Positions 36,025 through 47,426 are shown, counted from the first letter of the stretch. The stretch is DNA of 64,000 bases from Kingdonia uniflora (GCA_014058105.1 JACGCM010001421.1:81999-145998); one strand, 5' to 3'. Notes: generated from the sequence alone by a model not told the origin. Made by a program: numbers and translations.

Positions 36025-37570
36025 TTGAGGGAACCTGATCGGTTCCGAGCTTTGGGCAAGCTTAATTACCGAAGCCGAGAAATGGAGATAGCTCGAGCGC
36101 CAGCTATTGGAAGATCGAGAACCTCCGCAAAAAGAATCAGAGTGAGAGCGTCAAGCTCGAGTTTTGGAGACAAAGAGCAAGAAGCTCGATGGTTAACTTT
36201 TCAAACAGCTCTAAAGGCATTAGAGCAACCAACCACACCAGCCCTAAAGGCATTACAGTACCACAATCTCAAGAGTTTCCATTCACAAGAGTTAGGGTAT
36301 GAGGTACAAGTACAGACTTTCTGGGATTCATTGTGAGTACCACAAGCACCGATAGTCTCAATTCATTTGATGGAGGCGCAACAGTATCAACAAGATCGCA
36401 GACCTTCCAAACAGCCTGAGGATGTCTTACGACCCTCCTTACCGAGCCCTGCTTCTGAATGTATGAGCGAGGAATATGTGACCACGTTCCAAGACTCAAT
36501 ACGTCAACAATTCCATAGTTCAAGCAGCTCCGGTGGATCCAACAATTCCAGTTTTTCATCCCGCAGTATTATTGTCTCAGAACTCAGGACCACGATCAGG
36601 GAGATCATCGAAGCAACAGCTTTAGACGTGAAGGATACTCGTACAATTATAGAGTAGTCCAATTGCTAAAGAATTATTTGATAGAATGTCCCACCAGTTT
36701 TTTCAAACACCAAGATCATCAAATACAAGGAACCCCTGGCCAGCACGTTCAACAATTCGCGACTCATTAGATTTGTATTTAATTGCTAATCATCTCTTGG
36801 TCGCCCTTCCTACAAGCCTTCAGGACGAACCTCTCCGTTGGTTCCCCCTTTACCGAAGAGTTCGATTCATACCTTCGAGCAGTTACGACAATTTTCATTG
36901 AAGGCTTAGCCCACAACAAAGACAGAGAAGAGAACTTACATTCTCTTATAAGTCTCAAACAAGCACAGTGGGAGAAGCTCGAGGAGTCTCCAAGAAGTTT
37001 CTCGAACTGGCATAGAGGTCGACATCTAAATCAGAACAGCCGTGTCCGCTTCACAATGCTCTGCAGTTCAATTGCAAAGACAGAATATCTCTTCCTGAGA
37101 AGCCCAAGACTCTCAAGATATGATCGAGAAAGTCAACAATTACCCGATCTGGAGGGATGATGCACCAAACCGAATAAACTTTGAAGGCAGTCCACAACAC
37201 CAAGGTTCCTTCACAGATTTCAGCAATAACCGCACGCGAGCGATCCAGGTGATCCTAAATGAGCAAAGACAAAACCAGAAAGAGACACAATTAGAGGTCC
37301 GCAGAAACCATCCAGAACAGTCATACCAAAGTTGAATGCCAGCTTTCCGTGATCTATCCGTTCTCCAGAAAGATAATGTTTCCGCCAGCTCGACATCTTG
37401 ATCCATAGCAGGTCAACCTTATTGTGAATATCACAAGATTAAGCACCACAGCACCGACATTGCTAGGTTTTGAAAAAGCTCCTGGAAATCATTTTAGGAA
37501 GGGAGATGCTCGAATACATCATCGATCTTCCAGCTATGACGGAAGCTATCTGAAAGGAGATACGGACCCA
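36025..37570 (+). pseudogene. Element B gag remnant
   Basis: A basic N-terminal part (36025-36336) is followed by a capsid region across shifting frames. One frame shows PPVFSNTKIIKYKEPLAS (about 36690-36745), and PLPKSSIHTFEQLRQF at about 36846-36893 matches the L-x-W-F...SI-x-SF-x-x-L core of retrotransposon gag (PF03732 type). A zinc-knuckle relic YCEYHKIKHHST lies at about 37415-37450, and LEYIIDLPAMTEAI near 37510. At least five stops. Gag would form the particle that packages element RNA. Confidence 0.75.
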
Positions 37571-38300
37571 AGCAACAGAACAAGTTCAGTAAAATTTGTG
37601 ATCCTACAAAATGAAGCTTAATCCTAAAAAAATGCCAGTTCGCGTCACTCAGGCAAGTTCTTGAGGCCATTTTATCAGCAAGAAAGGGATAGAAGTAGAT
37701 TCAGATCAAATCGAGCTCTTATGGACATGCCTTCACACCAACAAAGAAGGATGTACAAAGCTCGCAAGAAATTGTAGCAATCAACATAATCGTATCCAAA
37801 TCCTTCAGGACCGATGACGATGGTTTTATGCTACTCAGAGGTTCTACTTAACGAGGCAAAGGTTCAAGAAATGAAGATATCAACTGGACACTGGAATGCA
37901 AAGCAGCTTTTCAAGAACTCAAAACTTACCTAGGGATGGCTCCAATCATGAGCACTCTGATAGGCAATGAGGAACTAATTATCTACCTCGCAGTTACAGA
38001 TACATCTCTCAGCTCAATTCTCATTCAGCTTGAAGGAAAAATTAAGAAACCGGCCTTTTTCATCAGCAAGACACTTACTCCAGCGGAAATGAGGTACTCT
38101 AAAATTGAAAGATTATTTTTAACTCTCGTTTAGACCGTATAAAAACTCAAGCACTATTTTCAAGCACATCCTGTCAAAGTCATGACGAACTACCTTCTTC
38201 GGGAAGTATTATCTAAAAAAGAGAAATCCAAAAAAGTACAGCAGTGGTCCGTCAGTTTGGGGGAGCAAAATAAATTTGAGCGGCGTATTTCCGAAAAGGG
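37571..38300 (+). pseudogene. Element B RT thumb and first RNase H; protease and RT palm deleted
   Basis: Directly after the gag tail the sequence reads FVILQN-MKLNPKKCQF, which is the end of the RT palm and the thumb. Protease, fingers and the YIDD region are therefore missing, and one deletion near 37560-37600 explains it. The RNase H part is clear: ELIIYLAVTDTSLSSIL and FFISKTLTPAEMRYSKIE (37970-38110), then VQQWSVSLGEQ and GQAVADYLADFLV (38235-38336). Stops at 38131 and nearby. Such a copy needs enzymes from a relative. Confidence 0.85.
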
Positions 38301-38937
38301 TCAAGCAGTCGCTGATTATCTAGCAGACTTTCTAGTTTCAGATCCTGACTGGGAAGAACATGATCCAGATCTCGCCGAAGATGCAGTAAATGAGATTCCA
38401 CCCACCAAATCTTTTGATGATCGAGCATCATGGATATCTCAAAAAGGGTGGAGGCTCCTCATCGATGGTTCAGCAGGACCCGCAGGGTCGGGAATATGGA
38501 TCGTTCTCATTTCACCTTCCAATGACAGAATCGATAAATCCATCCGTCTTGACTTCAAAGCCTCGAACAATGTTACAGAGTATGAGGCACTCATTCACGG
38601 TCTGGACATGGTTCTCAAACTCGGAATCACTGAAATCTCAGCCTGCACAGACTCTCTTCTAATCGTTCATCACTACTCTGAACATTACAAGAAGAACGGC
38701 ATCATGGTCGATTATGCAGCTCTAGTTGCAGAAAAACTAAACAAATTTCACAAAGCTATGCTCGAATACCTCCCTCGAGGAGAAAATCGCCACACTGACT
38801 CATTGGCTTACTTAGCCGGAGTATTGGGTAGAGAATCACGACACCTTCAAATCGAAGTTATTTCTAGCCCCAGTATTAATCGTACTACGATATATGTGAT
38901 TAACACTAGGGGCGATGAGATGGCGGAAGATGATTAG
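38301..38937 (+). pseudogene. Element B second RNase H (archaeal-type), nearly open
   Basis: Part of the longest pol frame (38182-38937). Motifs in order: WRLLIDGSAGPAGSGI (Asp in DGS), SNNVTEYEALIHGLDM (Glu in EYEAL), SACTDSLLIVHHYSEHYKK (Asp in TDS), and LPRGENRHTDSLAYLAG (Asp in TDSLA). All four catalytic acids are present. This extra RNase H defines the Tat lineage, where it follows the degenerating RT-linked RNase H. It is the best preserved pol domain in the window. Confidence 0.9.
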
Positions 38938-38989
38938 AGAATAACTTTCGTTACTTATCTTCGTCAGGATAACTCATGCAGCGGGCCAC

Positions 38990-40116
38990 TACCAGATGAT
39001 CCATAGCAACGCAGACACATCATCGAGAATTCAAAACGCTACATAGTCCAGCCAAACGGCGATCTCTACAAACGCTCGGTCACTGGTCCATACCTCATGA
39101 AGGAATCTGCAGATCCCATACCGCAGGACGAGCTCTTGCTAACAGAGCTATTACCCAAGGAGTGTTCTGGCCAGGGATGCGGAAGCAAGCTAAAGAATAC
39201 TCAAGGAAATGCGATGCATGTCAGCGTCATGGAAATCAAATTCGGGCCCCTGCCCTCAAACTCCATGCCAATAAGGTGTACTGGTCGTTCAAGCGATAGG
39301 CACTCGATCTAGTTGGTAAATTCCCCAATACACTGGGTAATAGGAAATTTTTCCTTGTTGTCACAGATTACTTCACTAAATGGGTCGAAGCAGTTCCTCT
39401 ATGCAGAACTTGAGAAGAAGAGGTCATTTCTTTCATTTGGCAGCTTATCATCACAAGATTTGGCTATCCGTATTTGATCCGTATCGATAACAGTCCTCAG
39501 TTCATTGGAGCAAAGGTCATCCCATTCTCCATCAAACCCATACTACCCCCAGGGAAATGGACAGGCAGAGATCACAAACAAGATCATCGTAGATGGTCTC
39601 AAAAAGTGCCTTATGTTACAAAAGAAGGGCAATTGGATACGTGAATTACCTCACGTCTTATGGGCTTATCGAACTACACCCAAGAAGTCAACACAGTGCT
39701 CTCCTTTTTTGCTTGCCTATGGAACTGAAGCAGTCATCCCAATGAAGTATCACCATCCTGTGAGAGACCACGAGCTCACAGACGTAGAAAATGAGTTCGA
39801 ATTGGCTTGTAACCTCAATTGGATCGATGAGACACGAGATCGAGCTATCACAAATCTTGGTCGATATCATCAAACACTGGCAAATTCATACAACAAACGA
39901 GTTCGCACTCGGGAGTTCGCTATCAACGACTGGGTCCTTCGAGAAATCCCAGATAACAGAAAAGATCCACATGCTGGGAAACTAGCAGAAAACTGGGAAG
40001 GTCCTTCCATGGTCATAGTTCGAACTGGTCTGGGTTCATACTATCTCATGACGGAAGCCGGTGACAAAATTGTAAATCCATGGAATACAAGAAGATTAAA
40101 GTTATATCGACGCTAA
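38990..40116 (+). pseudogene. Element B integrase, decayed N-terminus, open C-terminus
   Basis: The zinc part is spread over frames: FWPGMRKQAKEYSRKCDACQ at about 39170-39225. The core has VTDYFTKWVEAVPL (about 39361-39402), then a stop (TGA at about 39410), then RFGYPYLIRIDNSPQF (about 39458-39505). The third catalytic residue is in GNGQAEITNK, in the open stretch 39505-40116. That stretch continues through LPHVLWAYRTTP to HAGKLAENWEGPS and ends PWNTRRLKLYRR before a TAA. A frameshift lies near 39505-39530. The C-terminus matches element A almost word for word. Confidence 0.88.
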
Positions 40117-40269
40117 ACAGCTCCTTCGTTATTCAGCACTGTTCAATTTACCTCGAGATTTCACCTCCAATGTATGTACAAACTCTTTTCAATCAATGAA
40201 ATCTCTTTTTTATCATAAGAATCCCTGCTATACAGTTTCACTTCATTTCCATCTAATGGTAAAAGCACA

Positions 40270-40960
40270 GTTTATCCTAGCTCGATCCCTAAAGGTAAAC
40301 CATATCCAACATTAGTAATGGCATAGATAATACTAGCCTTACTCTTGAGGATACTCATACATCCAAAGGCGGGGGCCATAACGAACCTCTTAGCCTGAAG
40401 ATAACAACCTTAAAGCACGAGTGAGGAAAAAACTTTCTCTCTGCCGCTAAGCTTCAATATCCAATATGGTATCAAGGCATAGATAATACTAGCCGAACCC
40501 TTGAGGATACAAAAACCTCTGGGGAAGGGGCCATAAAGGGCCTCAGCCTGCGGGATCAAGCCTAAAGCACGAGTGAGGAAAAACCTTGCCCGCTGCCGCT
40601 AAGCTCCAATATCCAATATGGTATCAAGGCATAGATAATACTAGCCAAACCCCTGAGGATACAAAAACCTCCGAGGCTGGGGCCATAAAGAGCCTCAGCC
40701 TGCGGGATCAGGCCTAAAGCACGAGTGAGACGTTGTTCGCTGCCAATAAGCCCAGCTCTCCAATATGGTATCAAGGCATAGATAATACTAGCCGAACCCC
40801 TGAGGAAATACATATCCGAGGCGAAGCCCATAAAGAACCTCTTAGCCTGCGGTGACCGCCTAAAGTACGAGCAAAGATAATACTAGCTCGCTACCGCTAA
40901 GCCTCCCTGAAGTCCAAGGGTTGAAGCACAGATAATACTTACTTCTACACCCACGGACAT
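40270..40960. repeat. Tandem array of about 150-bp units (element B)
   Basis: The landmark GCATAGATAATACTAG (last copy GCACAGATAATACT) occurs at 40321, 40477, 40629, 40777 and 40926, so the period is 148-156 bp. Each unit also contains GAGGATACAAAAACCTC, CCTCAGCCTGCGG and AAAGCACGAGTGAG. It lies between the 3' end of pol and the 3' end of the antisense gene. Confidence 0.93.
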
Positions 40961-41212
40961 CTTCTAATTCAATGGGTCCAACCAGAGAATAACATCTGCT
41001 GCAGGTGTGGAAATATTATTTTCTCATATCAGTATTTCAAATTGTAATGCTCCTCTCAAGGTCCTACATTGAGCACTGAAGCATCAACATCTGCTACATA
41101 CAAAAGGTACTCGTTATCAGAGTTCTATTTCTTTTTAACTCTGCTAGATTTTCTTGATGGGAGATCAGTCGACCTTCCTCCCACAATAGGAGTAGGTGAG
41201 ACTACACTCAAT

Positions 41213-42461
41213 TCACCCTATTTCAGTCCTGGATGCCATATATTTTGGAGCTCGTTCAGCAATAAGTTCTCTCCCTCGAGCTATTTGTTTTGCCGTCATG
41301 GTCCCAATACCACGATCCATAACACCAATTGGATCTATGCTCGAGATATCGATTTTACATACACAAGTCCTTCCAGAGAAGCAATCTTGCATCAAATCTC
41401 TCTCAACCTGCAAGAATTTTATTTCCTCGACAAAAAATGCAACCAATACGCTTAATTGTCGTTGATGCAAAGCTTCACCATCACATTTTTCTTGTTTGTG
41501 AACTACTAGTTCCTTAAAGGCTTGGTGAGTAACAGCAGCGTACTTGTTATCCTTCAAACGATGAGTATTCGATTCAACCAGTTCAGCTGTTAATTGATTA
41601 ATACGTTCACTCATCTACCTTGTAAGATCTATCGACTTCTGCTGAGTTTGTGAGATCAATACGCATATTCTCCACTAACTCTTCTTTTCGACGATGAAAT
41701 TCCATCATCTCTCGACTCCCCTCACCAGAAGCAATTTTACCATCCCTTTTATCCAATTCAAATTTAAGATCTTTCTGATACTTCATTTCACGTACACGTA
41801 ATTCCCGCTCTGATTCAGAAATTCTCGCATAGAGTTGATTAATTCTTTCATTCATCTCCTTCTCACGTTGCACAGCCCTCCTCACATTTCTGCGAGCATG
41901 GGCCAAATCATCTACCAAACTTTGGTTCTTGGCCTGAATCTCTGCTAAATCAGCACTACTCTGAATCTCTCTCCCTTTTAAACGATGTAAATCAGCCTTC
42001 AAACGATCTAACCTGGCAATCAAACTATCACGTATTTGTACAGAGTTACGCAATTCTCGATCTTTTCCCATAATACTACTGCTCAATTTTTCAAAATCAG
42101 CCTCAGGCACAGCCAAATTAGTTCGTGCAGTATCCAGCTCGATCTCTCTCTTCAACAACTGCTCGTTCAGAGCACAAATGTTACATTTCATATCAAATAT
42201 CTCTTCATGTAACGCTCTAATACGGTATTCGGCAAACTCAGCCTCGTGTCGTGAACCTGACGTAGCCTTTTCCTTCAACTCAGCAAGTTCGCTGGTAAGT
42301 TGATTCAAAGCCAAATCCGTACTCAAAATTGTTGCAGTATTTTCCTCGACTTGTCTCTTAGCTTCTTCGAGCTTTAAAGAAAGCTTCACATTATCATCCA
42401 ATCGATCTTCATACTGGGAAAACAAAACCTCATATTCTTCTGCATACTCAGCATTATACAA
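41213..42461 (-). pseudogene. Element B antisense gene: coiled-coil C-terminal exon
   Basis: A 284-codon open frame (41607-42461) of nearly continuous coiled coil (for example EEYEVLFSQYEDRL, LKADLHRLKGREIQSS) overlaps a second frame (41213-41614) at GATGAGTGA, which looks like a single frameshift. The second frame carries the tail shared by the three elements: FFVEEIKFLQVERD, then TCVCKIDISSIDPIGVMDRG, then IARGRELIAERAP. In element C the equivalent tail has YFIEEVKRLESERD and KGCICGAKID. No catalytic motif is visible. I infer a structural or interaction protein; its role in the element's life cycle is unknown. Confidence 0.75.
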
Positions 42462-42997
42462 AAGATTCTGCTATTCTCTCTCTCTAGCAACATCTAACTC
42501 CTTCTGCATAACAGTTAGTAGGGACTCACAACATCAGTACCTAATGGAGAAATAGATCTACAGAAGCATACTGATAAACTTGCAATATGACACCTATAAG
42601 CTCGAGACAACCAATTCCTCCTTGGCCTACTGAAAATAACAAGTTTTTATCGCAAGACAGAGGGTACATACACAAACATCCTGAACTAGAATAAACATGC
42701 AAGGTACATATCCTTTCTTCTATTAAATTTATGTTCATCTAGTTCTTAATTTATCTGAATTATCTAACCTGCAATTCAGCAGAGGATTTTTCCTCCACTT
42801 CAAGCAAGCCCTCTATGTCCACAACTCTGAGGTACGAGCTTTCTACCTCCTACAATACGGAATTTCATAAGAAAAATGTTGTTGGCATCAAACAGCAATA
42901 AAATATTACAAAGCTTGAGTTCATGTTTCACAACCAATGTTTCATTACACGATCATCCTAACTGATTAATAGTTTCCTGGTTATCGGCAGCAGTCTT
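42462..42997 (-). other. Intron-like segment of the element B antisense gene
   Basis: AT-rich, with acceptor-like GAATTGCAG (about 42766-42774, minus) after short stretches such as AELQ. It corresponds to the non-coding gaps at about 51430-51520 and 51610-51930 in element C. Confidence 0.5.
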
Positions 42998-43380
42998 TTA
43001 AGCAACATTCAGGCCATCTTCCCTTTCCTCAACCTCCTCTTCATCCATAATTTCCATCTCCCCATAATTCCCTTCGCTAAATGTCATAATCTCCGCCTTT
43101 GTATACCTCAGCTGGTAGAACTTCCCTGCAACTTTGTTCCGAGAAATAGCAGACGCGGTAACCAATCGCTCCGCTTCAGCTTCACTTTCGGCCCTAACTT
43201 CCTTCAGTTTTAGAGCAGCAGCTTCCCTTTTTTTCTCCCACTCCAACTGGAAAACTCCCCTCTCCCGAGTCAGGTTCTCTTCCAGCTGGTTTTTTCCACC
43301 TCGAGCTGGAAAATCCTCTTTTCCAGCTCCATCGACCTATCCTGGAAACCAAGCTGAACGTCCTCAGAGAACGAGCAAAC
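42998..43380 (-). pseudogene. Element B antisense gene: middle exon
   Basis: Reads KREAAALKLKEVRAESEAEA and then ISRNKVAGKFYQLRY, ending EEEVEEREDGLNVA and a TAA. Element C has the equivalent GRLGRHLMLKSYSEEEVD...VVEAVDGL at 51220-51345. A frameshift lies near 43250-43270, after MELEKRIFQLEVEKTSW. Coiled coil with an acidic end. The acceptor-like CTTTTTGCAG at about 43380-43390 marks the exon start. Confidence 0.65.
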
Positions 43381-43444
43381 TGCAAAAAGAAATAAGTCAG
43401 CTCGTGCAACAAAACAACTCGACAATATAAAAATTTTACTAACC

Positions 43445-43990
43445 TTCTTAAACTCATCATCCATAACAGCAACCATCTTCTCTCGAGCTTTAGCTCAACA
43501 TTGTTCCTCCAAGAAACCAACTTCAACCTCAAAGTACGGCCTCAAGTCCGCCCCCTTAGCGATCTTATCGCTTTCCTCTAGCACCTCCTGCAACTTTGTG
43601 GGAGAAGTTACCTTCCTCTTCCTACTGTTATCGTCCACACTAACCGACGTAACAGAATGAGGAGCAGCCCCCCTTTTTACAGCATTCCTCTTCGCCAGGT
43701 TCTGTAAAACAGTGCTAGAGACAGTGTCCATGTCCACTGGCCCATCTGGAATTTCATTGAGCCGCGCGAGCTTCAAGGGTGTATTTAAGTTCAGGAGTTG
43801 ACAATTTCTCTTCCATTGAGCCTGGTGTTTTCCCAGCCAGTTTCCTCTTTGCTTGCGATCTCCTCACCTTGTCGTCCTTACTAGCTACCCTTTTGAACTT
43901 ACTTATCTCTAACTCTTTGAGAACAACTTCGAGCTCGTTGCCTTCCCTAGCAATAACGTCTAAAAAAGATTCCTTCCTCGAAACTTTGCA
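43445..43990 (-). pseudogene. Element B antisense gene: linker exon
   Basis: Starts after acceptor-like TTTTTATGCAG (about 43997) and ends at donor-like AAG/GTTAGT near 43443. It is low in structure and rich in charged residues: SVDDNSRKRKVTSPTK (possible nuclear localisation signal) and VLEESDKIAKGADLRPYF (43495-43776). One TGA interrupts it after LEEQC. Element C has a comparable linker with KSKDKVRKAQS-like and EKRRRVESSREKV segments at 50478-50935. Confidence 0.6.
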
Positions 43991-44103
43991 ATTAATTCCT
44001 GCATAAAAATCAGTAACATAAGATACAAATCAACTATAGAAATATAATTCAACATACAAATGATAGTTCAATTTTTAATGGTATGCATACCCTTTGTTAT
44101 AGT

Positions 44104-44872
44104 TCTATTATTAAGTTCCAGGGGTTCCTCATCAGACCGCAGAAGACATTTACCAGACACCCATTAAAGGTCGTCGTTCCACACTCGCCCTGCTAAAGAC
44201 AGGTCAAAAAAGCATGGTCTTGAAGAACTAGAAGAAAGATACGCACCATCAGCTGCTGTGACATATTTCATAGCATAATACTCTAGAAAATCCTTGGCAG
44301 TGATCCTACTCTCACTACCAGATGCATCCCCTCTCCCATTCAGGGTTTTGCATACAAGGATAACTTCCCAAAAATTGCAATTCAATTGCGCCGGGCAAGC
44401 CCCAATCATATTCATAATGCTCTTAGCCAAATTGTTTAAAGGCAGCGTTAACCCATAGTCAAACTGGGCTAAATAGCAACAAAACCCATCAGTTTGACTA
44501 TCCTTCACAATGCCTTGGAGGTACTCCAAGGATACTTTGTCACCCAAACACCTGCACTTCTTTTCTTTGGCCAAATCTGGCAGCAAATACAGGTAATCCC
44601 CTCTTTGACTGACACTGCAAGTCCTAAAAAAGTTACCCCTATATCCGAAGGCGTTCCCCCAAATCCCATCTATGCTACTTTTGGTCTTACAGAACACCCT
44701 AAACCGAGTAGAACCTGTTGGGTACTCAACACGAGAACCCTTCAGACGAGGCCATTCTATCAATTCGGCTACAGTATCCTCCTCATCCCCTGCTCCAATG
44801 ACATGAGTTAAATTCCCTACGAGGTCTGCTTCATCAGCCTTTGCACAATTGGAAATCGAAGCCATACGTATC
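44104..44872 (-). pseudogene. Element B antisense gene: N-terminal globular domain exon
   Basis: Open from the ATG at 44865 to 44164, then a TAA, then WVSGKCLLRSDEEPLEL to about 44105. Preceded by acceptor-like CTTTACTGTAG. Core motifs: FCCYLAQFDYGLTLPLNNLA, then MIGACPAQLNCNFWEVI, then SLAGRVWNDDL. The spacing LPL...I...P.QL..N.W..I resembles the plant 'putative gypsy type transposon' family (Transposase_28, PF04195), which is found in antisense ORFs of Tat elements. Element C has the same exon at 49640-50395. The fold and role are unknown; despite the family name, no transposase motif is present. Confidence 0.75.
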
Positions 44873-45119
44873 TACAGTAAAGGGTTACAAAACCCTGGTC
44901 CAACAAAACCTATAGATAGGTCAAGGTATATATATATCAATTTTTATCTCATACTACTAGATCACTTATACAATCACAAACTGTCTCAAAATGATTTTTA
45001 TCGCCTCACAGTCATTATTCCCATTGATATTTTTATTTTATTTTTTTGTATTTGGCAGGGATTACATCCTTATCTCGTCACAATAAAGATTTTTATACAA
45101 AAACTCTTGTAAACTCAAA

Positions 45120-45600
45120 GACAGATTTACCTTCAGCACCCGAGTGAGAGTCTGCATCGTTGGCCCGCACCAGTTTGCTCAATTTCTGTAACTTTATCAA
45201 AACCTCCTCGATCTCAGCCTCCTCTCGTAGTTTGCAATCGAGACTCCTAGTCACTACTTTCCTCTTATCCTTTCCTCCTTCGGCAGTAGTAGAATCGTCA
45301 GTTAAGATCTCTCTCTCTCTCTAACCCTTTTCTTCTTTTTCTGGTTTTCTTTATTCCAGGAGGGAGGAGAGGGGGTACTTATGCACCTTTCCCCGAACTG
45401 CTGGCGGTTTGGATTTTTCCAGTAAGCAGTCCTCGATTCCTGAACTGAGCCGTCTGTTCGTCTGAACCTATCAGACGTGTCGTACCGCTTCGGTGAAAAC
45501 ACTTTCCCATCATTACACCAAATAGTATACTTTAGCATATCTCTCAGCCTCTTAGTCCCACTCTTTTCACAATACCCCAAACTCATGATTCTGAATTTTC
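45120..45600 (-). pseudogene. Element B antisense gene: basic Ser-rich exon
   Basis: ATG at 45586. Contains YTIWCNDGKVFSPKRYDTSD, then SVQESRTAYWKNPN, then a basic stretch KENQKKKKRVRERERS before a stop. The continuation in another frame ends NDADSHSGAEG with a donor-like GTAAAT near 45133. It is collinear with 27054-27478 of element C. Confidence 0.65.
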
Positions 45601-45829
45601 TACTTTAAAATTTCACGTACACTTGTTTGCCCTACTTATACACCTTGATTTTAACGCCAAAATCAATTAGCAACACAAATTCAAAAATTCAGTTTCAACA
45701 AACAATCCTAGTCATAGCCTATTTCATAAATAGATTTTTTTTTCTTCAAGTAAATTCGGGCAATTATATTTCAAAAATTTAAAAATACAACAGTCAATCA
45801 CTCCAATCCCTAAGATACTTGCATTTGAA

Positions 45830-46201
45830 GCAGCCGGTGTACCCAACAACACCACAAGCGTTCAACAGCCCTGAGACGATATCCATATCCTCATTAATGA
45901 TCTCCTCCCTGGCTATCATCAGGATAAACTTTTTATAATCTTCAACAGACCGTCAAAAGAGACGCATAGTCTCGGACCAGTAGACGCAGTTCACTTCCGC
46001 TCCCCTTTCTATATCAGTCTTACCCCTGTAGTTTGCTCGGGTTTCGAGCAGAACCGTATCATAACCTTGCTGCCCAAAAACAACTTCCCTTATTTCATCA
46101 ATCTTGAATGCTAAACGCAAGTCGTTCAATACACGCGCTTCAACAGCCCTCTGAGTACGAGTCTTCACCATTTTTTTATGAATAACCTTCTTAAAGAACA
46201 A
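45830..46201 (-). pseudogene. Element B antisense gene: first exon
   Basis: ATG at 46171 (or in frame at 46201). MVKTRTQRAVEARVLNDLRL leads to VNCVYWSETMRLF, a TGA (probably from CGA), RSVEDYKKFILMIAREEI and a Cys pair in YTGCFKCKYL. It aligns with element C at 25208-25429 and 26456-26690. No known domain. It is the 5' end of the antisense gene, facing the 3' LTR. Confidence 0.55.
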
Positions 46202-47426
46202 GTCACAATTTTATATTATTTAGTTAACAGGACTAATTTTTCGATTGACTATACGCAACATATTTTAGTTTCTATAACCCACTCATCCCGGGTTCGAGCT
46301 ACTTACTATTATCTTTTCGTGCTTAATCGAGCTCCCTAAAAATTATATTTTGAGCTTTATGTTTACATCTGTTAAGCTCGATTTATTTACGAGGTAAGAT
46401 AAGGTATGTTATCCCACCAACTATTTACTGCCATATTATGTACAGCTCGATGACATGTCGACTATTTTTGCTTTTTCCCTAGTAAAAAAAAACAAACAAA
46501 ATATTCTTTTATTACGCTCAATTTTTATCTAACAAGTTGGTTACAAGACTACTCCCACAGCGTTGTTTTACAATTACAGAATCAAGCTCTTCGAAACTCG
46601 ATATTACAAATACTTTCTCAGACACGAAAATAGGTCTCTAGTTCTTTTCTCGTTGCCAAGATAATCCTGATCTTTCAGAAAAACCTCAGCCACATATCAA
46701 AAAGTACAAGACTGCAACAGGTCAAAAACATTTTTCCCCTTCATTTCCCTGCAGGAAGAATTAAAAGAAAAGTGATGGCACCGTAAGAAGCTATCCATCT
46801 TCCACCTCCACCAGCGCTGCCTCTTCCTCCTTATCCCCACTAACCTAGAGTTTGTGGCAATTAAGGAAGACTCCTACCTTAGAAATCGAAACATCAGTAG
46901 AAACTAGGGATTTTGCATCGCATACACCCTGGCCGCTAAATCGGACGCTACATAATACCCAGAAATATTTCAAACAACGCTTTTTCAACAAAACAGCATA
47001 GGGAGTCTCCCTACTGTGATAACCACGAAACCATATCCAGAACCCCTCTATGATGAAAGAAAACTGGGTATGATACACTTAATTCTTCATCTTAGCCATG
47101 ATTTTGCAAAGGTACGCTTCCAAAAAACTCATTTTTTTTCCTCACTCTACAAAACAGGCATGTTTGCTTTTCTCTGCAGTGAAGATGTGTTGAAGGTTAT
47201 TCGGCAATCAAATCTGACCACTATTTATACCGATACCGCATTTAATGCACGTTGTTTCCCCAAAATATCATCCCCTCGGGAAAACTAACAGTCTGCCCAT
47301 GACACTCACGCATCATAATGGCAACACACTCTTCAATACAGACGTTCTGTTTTTCAAGCGTCGCTTACGTCATCACAATGTCCGAGTTTTCAGGTTTTTC
47401 TCAACTAAAGCCACATGTAACTTCAG
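46202..47426 (-). other. Leader/promoter region of the element B antisense gene
   Basis: About 1.2 kb between the first recognised exon and the polypurine tract. On - there is a TATA box (TATAAATAG, 47222-47230) about 200 bp from the LTR, followed by CTTCAACACATCTTCACTGC and an ATG. This matches in layout the TATA box 55 bases before the ATG in element C. A degenerate frame (46845-47078, minus) has no recognised motif. The segment is far longer than in element C (about 300 bp), so something was inserted or lost. Confidence 0.45.
47222..47230 (-). promoter_or_regulatory. TATA box of the element B antisense gene
   Basis: TATAAATAG on the minus strand, outside the 3' LTR, oriented towards the antisense exons. 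Inferred from sequence and from the matching position in element C. Confidence 0.45.
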
